Part shown: positions 58,102 through 58,919 of the stretch, piece by piece
Numbering within the stretch: position 1 is the first letter of the stretch
How the letters are laid out: each line of letters opens with the position of its first letter
Source: an uncultured Clostridia bacterium
GTDB taxonomy: Bacteria > Bacillota > Clostridia > Christensenellales > Pumilibacteraceae
DNA: 58,919 nt
Direction: 5' to 3'
NCBI GenBank assembly: GCA_934277845.1
Contig: CAKQVV010000002.1
Location: 1 to 58,919 of the forward strand
Translations under genes and position numbers: made by a program
The notes under the pieces: model-generated
What the model saw: only the letters and a program-made list of their open reading frames with translations
The model's database searches: none
Told to the model about the DNA's origin: nothing

Positions 58102-58848
58102 TTATTTAATAAAGAGGCTCGCGCTCTCGTCCGCGCCGGTCTTTTCGCAGCCGCCAGCGCCTTCGCCCAAAATCACGCACACGGACGAATAGATCGAGTA
58201 AGCGACTTTTTCCTGATAGACGGCGGTCACGAGTTTCTTTTCGTCGGCGGCGTTGGACAAAAATCCGCACTCGACGATCACCGACGGGAACTCCGTACAG
58301 TTGAGGATATAATAGTCGCCCGTCTTTGCCGTGCGGTCGCAACTCAGGCTGCGGTTAAGCGCGGTCTGCATGGTTTCGGCAGCCGCTTTCGACTGCTCGC
58401 TGTCGCCGCAATAGAAAACCTGTGCGCCGCTGATCTCGCCGCGCGGATAAAAGTTCTGATGCACGGAAATCACGAGGTCGGGCTTAGCCGCGCGGATTAC
58501 GTCGCGCCGTGCCTGCATGTCGGCGAGTTTCTTGTTCTTGTCGGCGGCGGCGTAAAGTCCGTCGGGCGTTTCGCGCGTCATCACTACGTCGTAACCGTTG
58601 CGGACGAGAAAATGCCGCAGGCTTTTGGCGATCGCAAGGTTGATTTCCGATTCCTTTATGCCGGTATTCGCGCCCTCGACTCCGCCGTCAATGCCGCCGT
58701 GTCCCGCGTCGATAACAATGGTTTTGCCCAACTTTGGCACAGTCGAAGTTTCCGCCGAAGCCGTACCCAGCATTACGCATCCCAGCACTATCGCCGCCGC
58801 AAGCACCAGACATAATATTAACGTTTTCTTTTTGATTACCGCAAACAT
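58102..58848 (-). CDS. N-acetylmuramoyl-L-alanine amidase (Amidase_3), CwlD-like
   Basis: 248 residues. Signal/anchor TLILCLVLAAAIVLGCVMLG, then the Amidase_3 fold: IDAGHGGIDGG (first zinc His), glutamate in ESEINLAIAKSL (second ligand), ISVHQNFYPRGEISGAQVFY (third ligand His) and VECGFLSN (catalytic Glu). Length and the GAQVFY segment resemble CwlD, which shapes muramic-delta-lactam in the spore cortex; in view of the ger operon this is plausible but other AmiC-type roles cannot be excluded. GAGGAC is the RBS. Confidence 0.88.
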   Translation of the reverse strand: MFAVIKKKTLILCLVLAAAIVLGCVMLGTASAETSTVPKLGKTIVIDAGHGGIDGGVEGANTGIKESEINLAIAKSLRHFLVRNGYDVVMTRETPDGLYAAADKNKKLADMQARRDVIRAAKPDLVISVHQNFYPRGEISGAQVFYCGDSEQSKAAAETMQTALNRSLSCDRTAKTGDYYILNCTEFPSVIVECGFLSNAADEKKLVTAVYQEKVAYSIYSSVCVILGEGAGGCEKTGADESASLFIK

Positions 58849-58919
58849 AATTTCGTCCTCTATCGCCTTTTTAATTATCGTTTTTCCGTCACGGGAAGTT
58901 TTATCTGTTTTTTCGGTTT

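Overview
The window reads as a chromosomal piece of an anaerobic, spore-forming Clostridia-type Bacillota (gut-type, uncultured lineage likely). Evidence: [FeFe] hydrogenases, AdhE, Rex, formate-THF ligase, a GerA/GerB/GerC receptor, a CwlD-like amidase, RecD2, GlnRS and archaeal-type ProRS, strong TTGACA-17-TATAAT promoters and GGAGG-type ribosome binding sites. Most genes lie on the minus strand. No phage, transposase, CRISPR array or rRNA was found.

Layout. 1-572: 5' part of a secreted polysaccharide deacetylase. 826-10010: a minus-strand redox/hydrogen operon, read rex > adhE > APH-fold kinase > two small [2Fe-2S] proteins > sensory hydrogenase HydS > PP2C phosphatase > catalytic hydrogenase HydA. 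10070-15107: AEC transporter, repeat island, and a SIS/PIG-L pair divergent from an AraC regulator (amino-sugar handling). 15253-30717: leuS, a lipoprotein, a PPC-GNAT fusion, a short alaS, HAD, glnS, fhs, recD2, metK, proS. 30797-33375: cytosolic beta-helix protein, GH43-like protein and mgsA. 33549-33754: tRNA-Ala and tRNA-Ile. 34059-38108: MarR-controlled heterodimeric ABC exporter. 38318-40472: Dabb, ybaK, rqcP, ispDF. 40539-44321: gerA-gerB-gerC. 44632-49470: yfbR-like, tkt, a large lipoprotein with a G9 tract. 50167-57920: tyrA-aroC-aroB-aroA-aroE-aroQ-aroK-pgm operon. 58102-58848: CwlD-like amidase.

How the genes work together. The first 10 kb join NADH sensing (Rex), NADH disposal to ethanol (AdhE), H2 production (HydA) and probable H2 sensing (HydS) with a phosphatase and a kinase-fold protein: a compact fermentation-control module. 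The aro operon holds the shikimate steps from dehydroquinate synthase to chorismate plus prephenate dehydrogenase; no DAHP synthase gene is present. The germination receptor and CwlD-like amidase support sporulation.

The most unusual non-coding feature is a family of intergenic repeats with constant flanks (CATTCAGAG and TGGAATCCC, or reverse complements) around hairpin cores that differ in sequence from copy to copy yet nearly always stay self-complementary. They sit mostly at the 3' ends of minus-strand transcription units. Other points: three genes whose -10 box lies exactly 9 nt before the ATG (likely leaderless), a tRNA-Ala with C33 instead of U33, an AlaRS without its C-terminal domain, and a G9 tract just after a lipoprotein signal peptide.
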